A DNA stretch of 64,000 nt, taken from NCBI RefSeq assembly GCF_000285495.1, contig NZ_HE610978.1, positions 56,569-120,568 on the forward strand, in the 5' to 3' direction. The notes under the pieces were generated by a model. That model worked only from the letters and a program-made list of their open reading frames with translations. It did not search any database and was not told where the DNA came from. The DNA is from Oceanobacillus massiliensis str. N'diop. Its GTDB lineage: Bacteria; Bacillota; Bacilli; Bacillales; Amphibacillaceae. The position numbers and the translations under genes are program-made. Positions within the stretch are counted from its first letter, which is position 1. Every line of letters begins with the position of its first letter. Shown here piece after piece: positions 36,124-46,190 of this stretch.

Positions 36124-36330
36124 TTACCTTGTCGGGCCGCTTAGTACGACATAAAGTATGATCAAGCCGCCTGATATCAAGCTTAAATATGCCAGAATCG
36201 AGACGACTCCAGCCAACCATCCTTTAAGTTTGTTTCTGCTCAGTACAATTAATCCTATAGAAAGAATAAGTAAAAACATTCCAACAAAAGAAATATACAT
36301 CATAAGCATCGATACTGACAACGATTTCAC
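36124..36330 (-). CDS. yphE: YphE family small membrane protein (DUF2768)
   Basis: 68 residues, nearly all in two membrane helices (about 8-30 and 38-62) joined by a basic loop NKLKGW. The size and place match B. subtilis YphE. Function unknown. It is probably in one transcript with yphF. Confidence 0.8.
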   Translation of the reverse strand: MKSLSVSMLMMYISFVGMFLLILSIGLIVLSRNKLKGWLAGVVSILAYLSLISGGLIILYVVLSGPTR

Positions 36331-36433
36331 CCCTAATCAAACAGTTTACTTTGCAAAAGTATTATAACATAAGGTAAAAATTACATATATCATATTGATA
36401 TTGTCGCAATTCTTAATATCTGTCCCGGTATAA

Positions 36434-36473
36434 GAATAAAACCCGAAATGAAGGGGGTTTCTTCATTTCGGGT
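36434..36473 (-). terminator. Intrinsic terminator after spoVIF-like gene
   Basis: A 13-bp perfect stem (36441-36453 with 36461-36473) is followed by TTTTATTC on the minus strand. Confidence 0.8.
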
Positions 36474-36572
36474 GACTAAATAAGATCCTTTTGCAACTCT
36501 ATCCATGAATGCTTGTGCGATTTATCTTATGCAGGGATCTGCTTTTACGTATCCTCGATAGCCTATGAATGG

Positions 36573-36833
36573 CTATTTTTTAAATATTTGATTCAGAGAT
36601 TGCAAATCCCCTGGCATTTTGTTGTTAACAATGGATTGAACGATTTTGTCTTCTCTTTCTTTAGACAATGGTTTGTCTGCCATTTTTGATAAATGACGTA
36701 CTAAATTTCTAACTGTCTTCTCATCCGAAAAATTTGCATTTTTGACCTTATCCGCGACTTTCATTATATCATCCGGGTTTATATTGGAGTTTTTCTGGAT
36801 TTTATCAAACATGCTTTTTTGAAAATTATTCAC
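36573..36833 (-). CDS. SpoVIF-like sporulation protein
   Basis: 86 residues of the stage VI sporulation protein F family, judged by MKVADKVKNANFSDEKTVRNLVRHLSKMA and KEREDKIVQSIVNNKMPGDL. B. subtilis SpoVIF is a mother-cell protein needed for spore-coat assembly through GerE. The GTG start has AAGGAGG eight bases upstream. It is 60 bp after gpsA; in B. subtilis spoVIF is elsewhere, so this may be a paralogue rather than the orthologue. Confidence 0.8.
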   Translation of the reverse strand: MNNFQKSMFDKIQKNSNINPDDIMKVADKVKNANFSDEKTVRNLVRHLSKMADKPLSKEREDKIVQSIVNNKMPGDLQSLNQIFKK

Positions 36834-36892
36834 TCGTTCTCCTCCTTGCTATGTTCATTCAACATAGTATATGCAAGGGGAGGAGTTACGTG

Positions 36893-37930
36893 TTACATGT
36901 AGCGTTCATTAAGCAATCTGGCCAGGTCATCCATCTCTTCCCGTTTATCTCTTTTCATCAGCTGGTCGACAACAGCTCTTGGATCTTTATTTTCGAACAA
37001 TACTTGATAAATTCCTTCGGTGATCGGCATCTCTATTTGTTGGTCCTTTGCAAGCTGATAGGCTGCCTCAACAGTTCTGACGCCTTCTACTACCATTCCC
37101 ATTTGTTCCAGGACTTCATCCAGTTTATTCCCTTTCCCCAATAGGTTGCCTGCCCTCCAGTTTCTGCTGTGGACACTTGTGCATGTCACAATTAGATCGC
37201 CGACCCCTGACAATCCGAGGAAACTGAGCGGATTGGCACCTAGCGATGTACCGAGTCTGGCGATTTCAGCCAATCCCCTTGTGATAAGTGCAGCTTTTGC
37301 ATTATCGCCATATCCTAGACCGTCGGAGATGCCGGCACCTAGGGCAATGATATTTTTTAATGCCCCGCCTAGTTCTATTCCAAGGATATCCGGGCTCGTA
37401 TATACCCGGAAGGAATCATTATTGAATAAGTCCTGAGCTATCTTAGCGTTTTCCATGTTCTCAGAGGAAACGGTAACGGTTGTAGGATGCCTCAATGCGA
37501 CTTCTTCAGCGTGACTTGGTCCAGAAAGAACGACAATATCCTCATATGCATACTGGTTCATTTCTTCTGTAATGATTTCAGAAATCCGTTTTAATGTAAC
37601 CGGTTCAATCCCTTTTGATGCATGGATAATCGTTACTTCATTATCGTTCAGTAAATCCTGCAATTGCCGGCAGACTTCTCTAATTCCTTTAGTCGGAACT
37701 ACCATTATGATGGCACTGACACCTTCAACAGCTTCACGCAGATCGTGAAAAGCAGTAATTTGTTCAGGAATGGATACATCGAGGTATTTTTCATTTTTAT
37801 GTGTCTGATTGATGGCTTCCGCCTGTTCCTGTCGATGGGACCACAAATGGACATCATGCCCATTATCAGACAAAACCATGCTTAAGGCCGTTCCCCAGCT
37901 GCCGGCACCAAGTACTGCGATTTTTTTCAA
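36893..37930 (-). CDS. gpsA: NAD(P)-dependent glycerol-3-phosphate dehydrogenase
   Basis: Makes sn-glycerol 3-phosphate from dihydroxyacetone phosphate for phospholipids. The 345 residues have the Rossmann loop VLGAGSWGTALSMVL, LSGPSHAEEVA, the catalytic lysine in LGGALKNIIALGAGISDGLG and GLSGVGDLIVTCTS. It follows der by 18 bp, as in B. subtilis. Confidence 0.97.
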   Translation of the reverse strand: MKKIAVLGAGSWGTALSMVLSDNGHDVHLWSHRQEQAEAINQTHKNEKYLDVSIPEQITAFHDLREAVEGVSAIIMVVPTKGIREVCRQLQDLLNDNEVTIIHASKGIEPVTLKRISEIITEEMNQYAYEDIVVLSGPSHAEEVALRHPTTVTVSSENMENAKIAQDLFNNDSFRVYTSPDILGIELGGALKNIIALGAGISDGLGYGDNAKAALITRGLAEIARLGTSLGANPLSFLGLSGVGDLIVTCTSVHSRNWRAGNLLGKGNKLDEVLEQMGMVVEGVRTVEAAYQLAKDQQIEMPITEGIYQVLFENKDPRAVVDQLMKRDKREEMDDLARLLNERYM

Positions 37931-37948
37931 TTATCTCACTCCTGTTTT

Positions 37949-39259
37949 CTATTGTCTTCTTCTTGCAAATAGTTTTATCGGTGTACCAATAAATCCAAAT
38001 GCATCCCTAATTTTATTTTCCAAAAAGCGTTCATATGAAAAATGCATCAGATCGGGTTCATTTACAAAGATAACAAAACTAGGCGGCTTCACAGCTACCT
38101 GTGTCGCGTATAGCACTTTAAGGCGTTTCCCTTTGACAGTCGGTGTTGGGTTCATCGCTATTGCATCCATAATAACATCATTCAGCACATTGGTGGATAC
38201 TCGTTTTGCGTGGCTTTCACTGGCGATTTTAATAGCTGGAATCAATGTATGCAGCCTTTTCTTTGTCTTCGCTGACAGGAAAACAATCGGTGCATAATCC
38301 AAATAGAGAAAATGGGCCCGTATTTTTGTTTCAAAATCTTTCATTGCCTTCTCATCACTTGCAACTGTATCCCATTTATTGACCACAATGACAACAGCTC
38401 TGCCGGCTTCATGTGCATAACCGGCAATCTTCTTATCTTGCTCTCTGATGCCGGTTTCAGCATCAATCAGTACTAGAACAACATCGGAACGCTCAATTGC
38501 CCTTAGTGCTCTTAATACACTGTATTTTTCTGTCGTTTCATATACTTTACCGCGTTTGCGCATACCAGCAGTATCGATAATGATGAAATCCTGATCGTCC
38601 TTGTGGAGACGGGTATCGATTGCATCCCTTGTTGTCCCTTCGATTTCACTTACAATAACCCTTTCCTCATTCAATAGGGCATTGACCAAAGAGGACTTGC
38701 CAACATTCGGTCTGCCAATGAGACTGAAATAGATTGTATCCTCTTCAGCTTCTTCTTCAGCAAACACGGGGAAATGTTTGACAACCTCGTCCAAAAGATC
38801 ACCTAAACCAAGACCATGGGACCCGGAAATAGGGAATGGTTCACCAAAACCAAGTGAGTAATACTCATAAATGGTTTCGCGCATTTCTGGGTTGTCCATT
38901 TTATTGATGGCAAGTACCACCGATTTGTTTGACTTAAACAATAATTTGGCTACCTCTTCATCTGCCGCTGTAATTCCCTCTTTCCCGTTCAGGATAAAGA
39001 TAATCACATCAGCTTCGTCAATCGCTATCTCGGCCTGCTGACGCATTTGAACAAGCAATGGTTCATCGCCGATTTCAATTCCTCCGGTATCTATCAGGTT
39101 AAAATCCTGATTGAGCCAATCTGCAGATGCATATATTCGATCACGGGTTACTCCCGGTATATCTTCTACGATCGATATTCTTTCTCCAACCAGTCTATTA
39201 AATATAGTAGATTTACCAACATTTGGTCTTCCTACAATTGCTACAACAGATTTCCTCAT
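37949..39259 (-). CDS. der: Ribosome-associated GTPase Der (EngA)
   Basis: Double-GTPase needed for assembly of the 50S subunit. The 436 residues contain two G domains with Walker [10 protein letters not shown] (about residue 9) and GRPNVGKSS (about 183), each with NKMD/NKWD motifs, and a C-terminal KH-like domain. [10 protein letters not shown] at 39259 is the expected start; an ATG four codons earlier abuts the ribosome binding site. Confidence 0.97.
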   Translation of the reverse strand: MRKSVVAIVGRPNVGKSTIFNRLVGERISIVEDIPGVTRDRIYASADWLNQDFNLIDTGGIEIGDEPLLVQMRQQAEIAIDEADVIIFILNGKEGITAADEEVAKLLFKSNKSVVLAINKMDNPEMRETIYEYYSLGFGEPFPISGSHGLGLGDLLDEVVKHFPVFAEEEAEEDTIYFSLIGRPNVGKSSLVNALLNEERVIVSEIEGTTRDAIDTRLHKDDQDFIIIDTAGMRKRGKVYETTEKYSVLRALRAIERSDVVLVLIDAETGIREQDKKIAGYAHEAGRAVVIVVNKWDTVASDEKAMKDFETKIRAHFLYLDYAPIVFLSAKTKKRLHTLIPAIKIASESHAKRVSTNVLNDVIMDAIAMNPTPTVKGKRLKVLYATQVAVKPPSFVIFVNEPDLMHFSYERFLENKIRDAFGFIGTPIKLFARRRQ

Positions 39260-39343
39260 AATAAAGGACATCCTCTCTCTTTGTGTCTATTTGCCTTAAC
39301 TTTAATTCATTCTAGCAAAAGAAGGTAAGATTAACAATTCTTA

Positions 39344-39529
39344 TCAGTGTTTCACGATGATAAATAACTCTTCGCTAAGTGCATGTGATATCCCATCGGT
39401 AATTGCCTCCAGGTTTGCTGCCACATATTCCATTTCCTTTTTGGTATCACAAAAAAAGATGGGGGAGCCACCCGAAACCTTCTGTCTATTTGTTGTAATA
39501 ATAGCCAATATAGCCTTCTCTATCATCAT
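39344..39529 (-). CDS. ypzH: Small partner of YIEGIA protein (capping complex subunit)
   Basis: 61 residues, cytoplasmic, with AILAIITTNRQKVSGGSPIFFC and a C-terminal LSEELFIIVKH. Its start overlaps the yphB stop by four bases. Annotation systems call such proteins the capping complex subunit for YIEGIA; what the complex does is not established. The pair is found in spore formers. Confidence 0.7.
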   Translation of the reverse strand: MMIEKAILAIITTNRQKVSGGSPIFFCDTKKEMEYVAANLEAITDGISHALSEELFIIVKH

Positions 39530-40422
39530 TTGCTCTTCTCTCCTTTTTTCAGCGAGTTGGATTCAGAAGGCATACGCACTGCGCTCTCCAGTACTGGAAC
39601 AGAGCCGATTACATCCATAGCTGTCTTGACATCACGTATTTGCGGAAGGATAAAGATACCCAAACGGCCATCATCCAAATCGCGTTTAATCAACGGTGTC
39701 AGTGCTGGTGTGCCAGAGTCCCGAAACACGCCCAGTGATGATGATACATCGTGAAGTATTGCCTGACGCTGACCGAGATTGCCGATTGTTATGATGATGT
39801 TGATATTTTTGGGAATCAATATAAAGCCCATTCCATATTTTAAAATTTCTTCCTGCCGTTCTGGAAGCCCAATGTTCATGATGTAAATATTATCCACATA
39901 GAGCCCTGCACCATCAAAGCTCAACTTGGAGTGCTCTATGTCCACTATATCTTTTAATGTGGAACCGCTCATCAATACCTGCCCAATGATAAGGCAGATT
40001 GCCCCTACCGCAAGCGCTGCAAAAATATTCCATACGATAAATGAAAGTGTCGCCAGAAATGCCGTGAACATAACCAGGTAATTCCTGCTTTCGAAGGATA
40101 TGGCGATGCCTTCGATATAGGTTTTCCCCCTTGAAACAAGTTCAAAGCTATCCACTTCGGCCAGAGTACTTCTTTCCATGTTGCGTACGTCTCTGAATTG
40201 GGTTGCAGCCACTGTCAACAATGTCACTGCTGTAAACTCTTTTTCCATAATTGCAGGTACTGCCAGAGAACCCAAAGAGGCAGCGATAAATCCCAGTGAT
40301 AGATGAATGATCTTACCATGCAGATATGTCGGGTATTGACGGTAATCCGTGCGCAGCATAATGATTCTGCAAATGGTTCCTATTATGACTCCAATTATTA
40401 TGGGGAGTGTATATTCCATCAT
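39526..40422 (-). CDS. yphB: YIEGIA domain membrane protein
   Basis: 298 residues with five or so membrane helices, among them the first (about 3-22), a hydrophobic pair around 43-65 and a strong pair near 118-150. The signature RGKTYIEGIAISFESRNY names the family. The rest is an alpha/beta domain with LIPKNINIIITIGNLGQRQAILHD. It is confined to spore formers as far as I know; the biochemical role is unknown. It lies upstream of its 61-residue partner and downstream of rpsA. Confidence 0.85.
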   Translation of the reverse strand: MMEYTLPIIIGVIIGTICRIIMLRTDYRQYPTYLHGKIIHLSLGFIAASLGSLAVPAIMEKEFTAVTLLTVAATQFRDVRNMERSTLAEVDSFELVSRGKTYIEGIAISFESRNYLVMFTAFLATLSFIVWNIFAALAVGAICLIIGQVLMSGSTLKDIVDIEHSKLSFDGAGLYVDNIYIMNIGLPERQEEILKYGMGFILIPKNINIIITIGNLGQRQAILHDVSSSLGVFRDSGTPALTPLIKRDLDDGRLGIFILPQIRDVKTAMDVIGSVPVLESAVRMPSESNSLKKGEKSK

Positions 40423-40555
40423 TTTATTTACCTCCAGGATAAACGAAATAAAAGCTTCGATATTCCTTTTTATTATGGCTTAATCTGATAAATATAGTAC
40501 CGTTAATTGGAGATGTTTTTGTGATTGGATCGGCTGCGCTCACGAAAGCTACCAA

Positions 40556-40587
40556 TAAAAAAAGACCCCTTATTTAAAGGGATCTTT
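40556..40587 (-). terminator. Intrinsic terminator after rpsA
   Basis: An 11-bp stem with one wobble (40561-40571 with 40577-40587) is followed by a T-run on the minus strand. Confidence 0.8.
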
Positions 40588-40594
40588 GAAAAAT

Positions 40595-41728
40595 TTACTT
40601 TTTATATTTATCCAGTTTATCGCCTATGAAATCTCCAAGCTGAAATCCGGACTGTTCTTCATCTTTTTCATATTGCTTATATTCTTTTTGTTCCTGCTCT
40701 TGCTCCAGTTCCTTGATGCTTAGAGAAATGCGTTCTTCTTCCTCGTTGACATCAAGTACCTTCACATTGACTTTTTGTCCGACCTCAAGAACTTCTTGCG
40801 GTGTAGCGATATGTCTGTTGGCGATTTGGGAGATATGGACAAGTCCTTCAACCCCTGGCAGAATTTCGACAAATGCTCCAAAGTTAACAAGGCGTTTAAC
40901 GGTTCCTTCAATTGTTGACCCTGAAGCTACACGGCTTTGGATATCTGTCCATGGCCCGGGGAGGGTGTTCTTATGTGATAATGAGATACGCTCATTGTCA
41001 CGATCCACTGAAAGGATTTCGACTTTAATCTTGTCTCCCTCTGATACAACATCGGAAGCTTTTGCTACATGTTCGTGTGCCAGTTGCGAAATATGAACAA
41101 GTCCATCGACACCGCCAAGGTCGACAAATGCTCCAAAACTGGTAATTCTCTGAACAGTTCCCTCCATCACCTGACCGGCTTCAATCGATTGGAGAATATC
41201 ATTTTTCTTTGCACTTGCTTCTTCCTCGGCAACCGCTCTGTGGGAAAGGATAATACGGTTTTGATCTCTGTCAAGATCGGCAATTTTCACAGTAAGCGGC
41301 TTATTCAGGTATTCTGAAAAATCTTCGACAAAATGAGTCTCCACTAGTGATGCCGGAATAAAGCCCCGCAGACCTACATCAACTACAAGTCCGCCTTTGA
41401 CAATCTCTTTGACAACAGTTTCAAACACTTCTCCGCTTTCATACTTTTTCTCAAGATCTTCCCAAGCAGATTCAGAATCGACAGCCTTCTTGGAAAGTAT
41501 GATTTCATCATCTTCCACTTTCTTTACTTTCAAGGTTACAGAATCTCCTTCTTTTACTACATCACCAGTTGTTTCAACATGTAAACTTGAAAGTTCACCA
41601 ATTGGCAGGATTCCTTCTGTTTTATAGCCGATATCGACAAGAACCTGTTTTTCTTCCAGTTTAATCACAGTTCCTGTGACCGTGTCTCCTACATTTAATT
41701 CCTGTAAATCTTTGTTTTCTTCACTCAT
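40595..41728 (-). CDS. rpsA: S1-domain RNA-binding protein (YpfD, small-subunit protein S1 homologue)
   Basis: 377 residues with four S1 OB-folds (about 12-85, 100-165, 186-255, 270-345), each with the VDLGGVDGLVHISQLAHEHVAK-type pattern, and an acidic/basic tail. Firmicute versions are shorter than the six-domain E. coli S1 and are not always ribosome-bound. GGAGGG nine bases upstream fits the second ATG. Confidence 0.92.
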   Translation of the reverse strand: MSEENKDLQELNVGDTVTGTVIKLEEKQVLVDIGYKTEGILPIGELSSLHVETTGDVVKEGDSVTLKVKKVEDDEIILSKKAVDSESAWEDLEKKYESGEVFETVVKEIVKGGLVVDVGLRGFIPASLVETHFVEDFSEYLNKPLTVKIADLDRDQNRIILSHRAVAEEEASAKKNDILQSIEAGQVMEGTVQRITSFGAFVDLGGVDGLVHISQLAHEHVAKASDVVSEGDKIKVEILSVDRDNERISLSHKNTLPGPWTDIQSRVASGSTIEGTVKRLVNFGAFVEILPGVEGLVHISQIANRHIATPQEVLEVGQKVNVKVLDVNEEEERISLSIKELEQEQEQKEYKQYEKDEEQSGFQLGDFIGDKLDKYKK

Positions 41729-41846
41729 ATCCATAGCCCTCCTAGGTACACTCCAATATCCAAATTATAATGGAAATAGTAAGAATGATTAAACATATTC
41801 TTTCTATAACTTCTAATAATTACAATTATTTGTCAAGTAAAGTCAA

Positions 41847-42431
41847 TTAAAATTGATGCTTTTCTTTTAATAATTTAATTTCGTGCATGATGGCATCTGC
41901 TGTTTCCTGTGCAGTTAATTTGGCCTCTCTGTACAAATCCATGCTGATCGGTTTACCATAAACAACTTTCGTTTTCTTAAATGGTTTGTATGAACCAATT
42001 ATTGCGCATGGGATAATGGCGGCTTTGGAACGAAGGGCAAAAAAGCCTGCTCCTGCAAGTGGTTTTCCAAGTTCGCCTGTCTTGCTTCTAGTTCCCTCTG
42101 GAAATAATCCCAATGTCTCTCCATCTTTTAGAATTTCAAGTCCCCTTCTCAATGCGTTCCGATCCGCGAGCCCTCTTCTTACGGGAAAGGCCTGAATCCC
42201 TATTAATAATTTCCCTAAAAAAGGTTTTTCAAACAATTCCCCTTTTGCCATAAAATGGATATCCCTTGGGGAAGTTATGCCGACTACCGGCGGATCCAAA
42301 TTTGAAATATGATTGGAACAAATGATTACCGGCCCTTTCGATGGCACATTTTCCTTTCCGATCACATGGATTCGGTATAAAGGAAATAAGATAAGAGCAA
42401 CAACAGATTTAGCAAATTTATATAAATTCAT
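41847..42431 (-). CDS. plsC: 1-acyl-sn-glycerol-3-phosphate acyltransferase
   Basis: 194-residue membrane-associated enzyme that adds the second acyl chain to make phosphatidate. The motifs are NHISNLDP (HX4D catalytic), FPVRRGLADR, LFPEGTRSKTGEL and IIPCAIIG. The first 20 residues form a membrane helix. It lies 44 bp after cmk; many bacilli keep cmk-plsC-rpsA together, though B. subtilis does not. Confidence 0.93.
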   Translation of the reverse strand: MNLYKFAKSVVALILFPLYRIHVIGKENVPSKGPVIICSNHISNLDPPVVGITSPRDIHFMAKGELFEKPFLGKLLIGIQAFPVRRGLADRNALRRGLEILKDGETLGLFPEGTRSKTGELGKPLAGAGFFALRSKAAIIPCAIIGSYKPFKKTKVVYGKPISMDLYREAKLTAQETADAIMHEIKLLKEKHQF

Positions 42432-42475
42432 TTTTATTCTCCTCTAGCAAATTCAAACTACTTCCTTTTATCTGT

Positions 42476-43159
42476 TTAACTATTTGCTGCCGTTTTTTCG
42501 AATTCCATCAAAATCCGCTCTGCTACCTGATTAATGCTTAGGGAAGTCGTATCTACCTCAATTGCATCAGCTGCTTTAATCAGTGGTGATGCTTCACGGC
42601 TTGAGTCAATTCTGTCTCTTTCCTCAATTTCACTTTTTAAGGTTTGCATGTCGGAAGGAATGCCTTTTTTATTATTTTCGTCATATCTTCTCTTTGCTCT
42701 TTCTTCCACCGATGCGATTAGGAAAATTTTAATCTCAGCATCCGGAAGAACGTGTGTTCCAATGTCTCTTCCGTCCATAACTACTCCGCGGTTACTGGCC
42801 ATGTTTTGCTGTCTATTGACCATTTCTTTTCTGACTGCTGCATGCTTGGCGACATAAGAAACCTTTGTTGTAACATCCTGGAATCGAATTTCCTTCGTCA
42901 CATCCATTTTGTCCATGATGACAACTTGTCCGTTTATGGTTTGCTTTAATTCAATATCAGTATCCATTAATAGGTCCAGAATCGCTGTTTCATCTTCTAA
43001 ATCAATCTTTTGTTTCAGCGCCTTTAATGTCAACGCCCGATACATGGCACCTGTATCAATATAAACATAAGATAGTTTTTCAGCGATTATTTTTGCTACT
43101 GTACTTTTGCCGGCTGCTGCCGGTCCATCGATTGCGATTGCGATGCTTTTTTCTTTCAT
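42476..43159 (-). CDS. cmk: Cytidylate kinase
   Basis: Phosphorylates CMP and dCMP. The 227 residues have Walker [25 protein letters not shown], the [22 protein letters not shown] site and [13 protein letters not shown]. It begins the cmk-plsC group. Confidence 0.97.
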   Translation of the reverse strand: MKEKSIAIAIDGPAAAGKSTVAKIIAEKLSYVYIDTGAMYRALTLKALKQKIDLEDETAILDLLMDTDIELKQTINGQVVIMDKMDVTKEIRFQDVTTKVSYVAKHAAVRKEMVNRQQNMASNRGVVMDGRDIGTHVLPDAEIKIFLIASVEERAKRRYDENNKKGIPSDMQTLKSEIEERDRIDSSREASPLIKAADAIEVDTTSLSINQVAERILMEFEKTAANS

Positions 43160-43184
43160 AGTTGAATTTCCTTCCTCTCATTAC

Positions 43185-43214
43185 CGTTAAAAAACTTGGC
43201 GGGTGCCAAGTTTT
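43185..43214 (-). terminator. Intrinsic terminator after ypfA
   Basis: A perfect 10-bp stem (43191-43200 with 43205-43214) with a four-base loop and T6 on the minus strand. Confidence 0.85.
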
Positions 43215-43264
43215 GTAGACTTACTTATTATCAATAATAACATAACCTAAAAATGGAGGTCTAT

Positions 43265-43924
43265 TTAAATTCGTTCTTTTTGGCGTGCTTCCCGTTGTTT
43301 TTCAAAACAGAATCTTACAATTTTTTGTCTGTCCGCTTGACCGATTGAGTCGAATTTCAGCGATACCAGGTTAACCCTATTGTTTACTTCTCTAATAAGT
43401 ACAATCTCTGTTTGGCCATAGACATAATGGTATTCACTATTCTGCATGGGAAGCGGGAGCCACACATCGGCCTTTGAATTGATTTCCAATTGGATGTTCT
43501 TCGGTACAACAATAGCCATACCTCCGCCGCTGATGTCCGAGGTCACCGTTGTGAATGGAGCGAAAAGCTTGTCAGCACTGTGGACTGCAATATCGACGGA
43601 GGTTTCAATTCTTACATACTCGCGCCGCTGAATCCGCTTAATATCCTCATTTTCTGGAATGGTAATCGCCAATGCTGGAATATTCATTTTAACTTTATCC
43701 ACAATTTTTGATGTGAATTGGTAAATAGCCTGGTCATTCCCAATGAAGGTGACAGAAATAAAGGTGCCTTTTTTTAAATGGGCTGTTCTTTTGGTTTTTG
43801 AATGAATGGGATAATCTATCATAAAGTACTTCCTGTTTTTTTCTACTATCTTACAATGGTATTCATGGATTTCACCCGTTTTTGCTTCCCTGATTTCTAA
43901 GTTCAGCACTGTTCCTATTTTCAT
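43265..43924 (-). CDS. ypfA: PilZ-domain c-di-GMP receptor of the YcgR/MotI type
   Basis: 219 residues with an N-terminal YcgR-like flagellar-brake domain (about 1-90) and a C-terminal PilZ domain. The c-di-GMP motifs are RIQRREYVRI (RxxxR) and DISGGGMAI (DxSxxG). The B. subtilis homologue (MotI/DgrA) slows flagella by acting on MotA. Its presence with cheR supports motility under c-di-GMP control. Confidence 0.92.
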   Translation of the reverse strand: MKIGTVLNLEIREAKTGEIHEYHCKIVEKNRKYFMIDYPIHSKTKRTAHLKKGTFISVTFIGNDQAIYQFTSKIVDKVKMNIPALAITIPENEDIKRIQRREYVRIETSVDIAVHSADKLFAPFTTVTSDISGGGMAIVVPKNIQLEINSKADVWLPLPMQNSEYHYVYGQTEIVLIREVNNRVNLVSLKFDSIGQADRQKIVRFCFEKQREARQKERI

Positions 43925-43982
43925 TTATATCCCCCTTGACTTTCACCCGATGATACTATATGCCTATTATTACAGAATTTTA

Positions 43983-44012
43983 GAAAAAGGGAAAGGCTTT
44001 TTGCCTTTCCCT
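43983..44012 (-). terminator. Intrinsic terminator after ypeB
   Basis: A perfect 10-bp stem (43988-43997 with 44003-44012) with T5 on the minus strand. The stem begins within the ypeB stop codon. Confidence 0.85.
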
Positions 44013-45354
44013 AAAAATTAGCTGCAAAATTAATTTCAGTTCCGCCAAGTCTCTCCACTTTTTCTTCTTTTCCGTTCATGGCATTGATGAAAATCCGGTA
44101 CGTATCGTTATCCAGCACTCCGAGAAATTCATACGCTAATACTTCTTCTCCCATGTCATTATCGATTACTGCCAAGAATTGCTCCTGTATATCGACATTT
44201 GGGTTAACGTTATTTCTTGCCTCGGTTTCAGAAATTTCCGGTTCCGGTATTTCACGTTCGGTGTGATTCATAAAATAGTTATTTGCTGTCAGGCCAATAA
44301 TTTCTCCGTTATCTAGAGCAACCTTGACTTCCACAGCATCAGAGTATACACGGACATCATTTTCATTATGGAGGAATGAATATACGCCAATATTGTTATA
44401 CTCGCTGCTTTGGAAAAGCGACATATCCTCTAGATCGTTGGTGTTCAGATATTCTTTTGCTTTTTCAGCACCTGCATTCAAGCTGACCTTGGCATCGTTG
44501 ATTGGCCGGGTGATGAGAAGGGTTAACGGGTGTCCTCCCTGTTTTGACATATCCATATATGCCCGCTTTTTGTCCGTGTTATATGAAATACTATACATAG
44601 GTATGTCTGAACCTTCGCCAGTTTCTGCAATGGTCAGTTCATCTTCCTTTTCTGCACTTAAAATCTCTTTGCTTTTGTTTAGGGCCTCTTCCTCACTGAT
44701 TTCTTCACCAGTCAGCGATTTATATTGATGCTCTTTTGTAGATGTACCGATTATTGCGGGACCGGTATTGTTCTCTGCAAATTCTTCTACTGACTTCTCA
44801 ACCGTCTTAAACCCATCAATAATGGTGTTATCCACCTGTTCATCCTCATTGGCAAGTGCAAGCTGCACGTCCATCCACCTCAGATTATTCTCGAGAGCGA
44901 TATGCTGCACTTCCCTTAATTCATTTTTGATATCGCCTGATTGTTTATATAGATTCTCTAATCTTTCCGACTCTTCGTCTGTAAGCGGGGAGTTTTCCAG
45001 ATCTCTTACCGCGGTATGATATGTGAAGTCTCCTATTTCAGAAAGAAATTCTTCCGTTTTGTTAAATGGCAGTAAACCGAGTGGGAGCTGTCCGACATTG
45101 GCCAATGCATCTGAAGTGATTCTCCAAATTTCTACAAATTGCGGGGATAGTCTTTCCGTTGAATTCATCGCAATTGCTGTTCCGATTTGGTCATGTAAAT
45201 GATCCATATTATAAGTAAGCTCATGGAACGAACGCTGGTACGTATTTTCTGCCTGAATCAAGATTGCGTTTTTTTCCTGATGTTCCAAATATCCCCAAAA
45301 TGCTGTCCCTGCAATACCCACTGTGAGTACTGCGATTAATATCCACCGAATCAT
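44011..45354 (-). CDS. ypeB: Germination protein YpeB
   Basis: Spore protein required for stable incorporation and control of the cortex-lytic enzyme SleB. The 447 residues have an N-terminal membrane helix (about 3-20), a helical region, and C-terminal PepSY-type repeats (ISEEEALNKSKEILS, ISETEARNNVNP). It lies 17 bp after sleB in the usual bicistronic forespore operon. In the family, germination proteases cleave it. Confidence 0.95.
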   Translation of the reverse strand: MIRWILIAVLTVGIAGTAFWGYLEHQEKNAILIQAENTYQRSFHELTYNMDHLHDQIGTAIAMNSTERLSPQFVEIWRITSDALANVGQLPLGLLPFNKTEEFLSEIGDFTYHTAVRDLENSPLTDEESERLENLYKQSGDIKNELREVQHIALENNLRWMDVQLALANEDEQVDNTIIDGFKTVEKSVEEFAENNTGPAIIGTSTKEHQYKSLTGEEISEEEALNKSKEILSAEKEDELTIAETGEGSDIPMYSISYNTDKKRAYMDMSKQGGHPLTLLITRPINDAKVSLNAGAEKAKEYLNTNDLEDMSLFQSSEYNNIGVYSFLHNENDVRVYSDAVEVKVALDNGEIIGLTANNYFMNHTEREIPEPEISETEARNNVNPNVDIQEQFLAVIDNDMGEEVLAYEFLGVLDNDTYRIFINAMNGKEEKVERLGGTEINFAANF

Positions 45355-45371
45355 GTATTACTCACACCTTT

Positions 45372-46190
45372 CTATTTACAGAATATATGCTTTCCAATCT
45401 GTTTGATCTGCGGCCTGGTCCATATCCAGCCAGAAGTTGCTGTGTCAGGGTTGAAATAGTAAAGTGCATTACCTGAAGGGTCCCACCCATTAATGGCATC
45501 AATGACTGCCTCTTTTGCCCTTTCGTTTGGTGTCAGCCAAATCTGCCCGTCTGCAACGGCAGTAAATGCCCTCGGTTCAAATATTACCCCGGAAGCTGTA
45601 TTTGGAAAGGTAGGACTTTCAACCCGATTTAAAATGACGGCAGCTACTGCAACCTGCCCTTCATATGGTTCGCCCCGTGCTTCCCCATAAACGGCATTGG
45701 CCATTAACTGAATATCGTTTTGAGAATAACCTTGCGGGACATTTACGGCAGTTACATTGTCACCACTACTTGTATCATTATTAGCCGTTCCCTGGGATGT
45801 TGATCCACTTCGGTCACCGCCTCCATAATGGGAGAAATTTTCTCCTGCATTGATCTTTCCTTTAACATAACCTTCGTCATAATCGCTCGCTTGGACAAGT
45901 TTGTCCTTTGTCGTCTGTCCGGCCAACCCATCTATCTCCATGCCGAACTCGTATTGAAAGTTTCGAAGCGCCCAATAAGTTCCCCATCCAAATACACCAT
46001 CAATTTTTCCATTATAGAAACCTAAATATTGTAATCTGGATTGCAGTTCAATGACGTCATCGCCGACCGCACCCTGCTGTATTACTTGAGAACTGAATGC
46101 CTTGGCAGTATTTGTGGATGAATCTGTTTGAAGCACAATCAATGATAAGCTGATAATCAAGAATAGAAAGGCAACTCTCCGGTAAGTCAT
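45372..46190 (-). CDS. sleB: Spore cortex-lytic enzyme SleB
   Basis: Lytic transglycosylase that breaks the muramic-lactam cortex during germination. The 272 residues comprise a signal peptide (about 1-32), a peptidoglycan-binding domain (DDVIELQSRLQYLGFYNGKIDGVFG, about 42-97) and the hydrolase-2 domain (about 155-272, with VYGEARGEPYEGQVAVAAVILNRV containing the catalytic Glu). The mature enzyme sits in the inner spore membrane region until germination. A GAATA-like -35 upstream hints at SigG but no good -10 is seen. Confidence 0.96.
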   Translation of the reverse strand: MTYRRVAFLFLIISLSLIVLQTDSSTNTAKAFSSQVIQQGAVGDDVIELQSRLQYLGFYNGKIDGVFGWGTYWALRNFQYEFGMEIDGLAGQTTKDKLVQASDYDEGYVKGKINAGENFSHYGGGDRSGSTSQGTANNDTSSGDNVTAVNVPQGYSQNDIQLMANAVYGEARGEPYEGQVAVAAVILNRVESPTFPNTASGVIFEPRAFTAVADGQIWLTPNERAKEAVIDAINGWDPSGNALYYFNPDTATSGWIWTRPQIKQIGKHIFCK

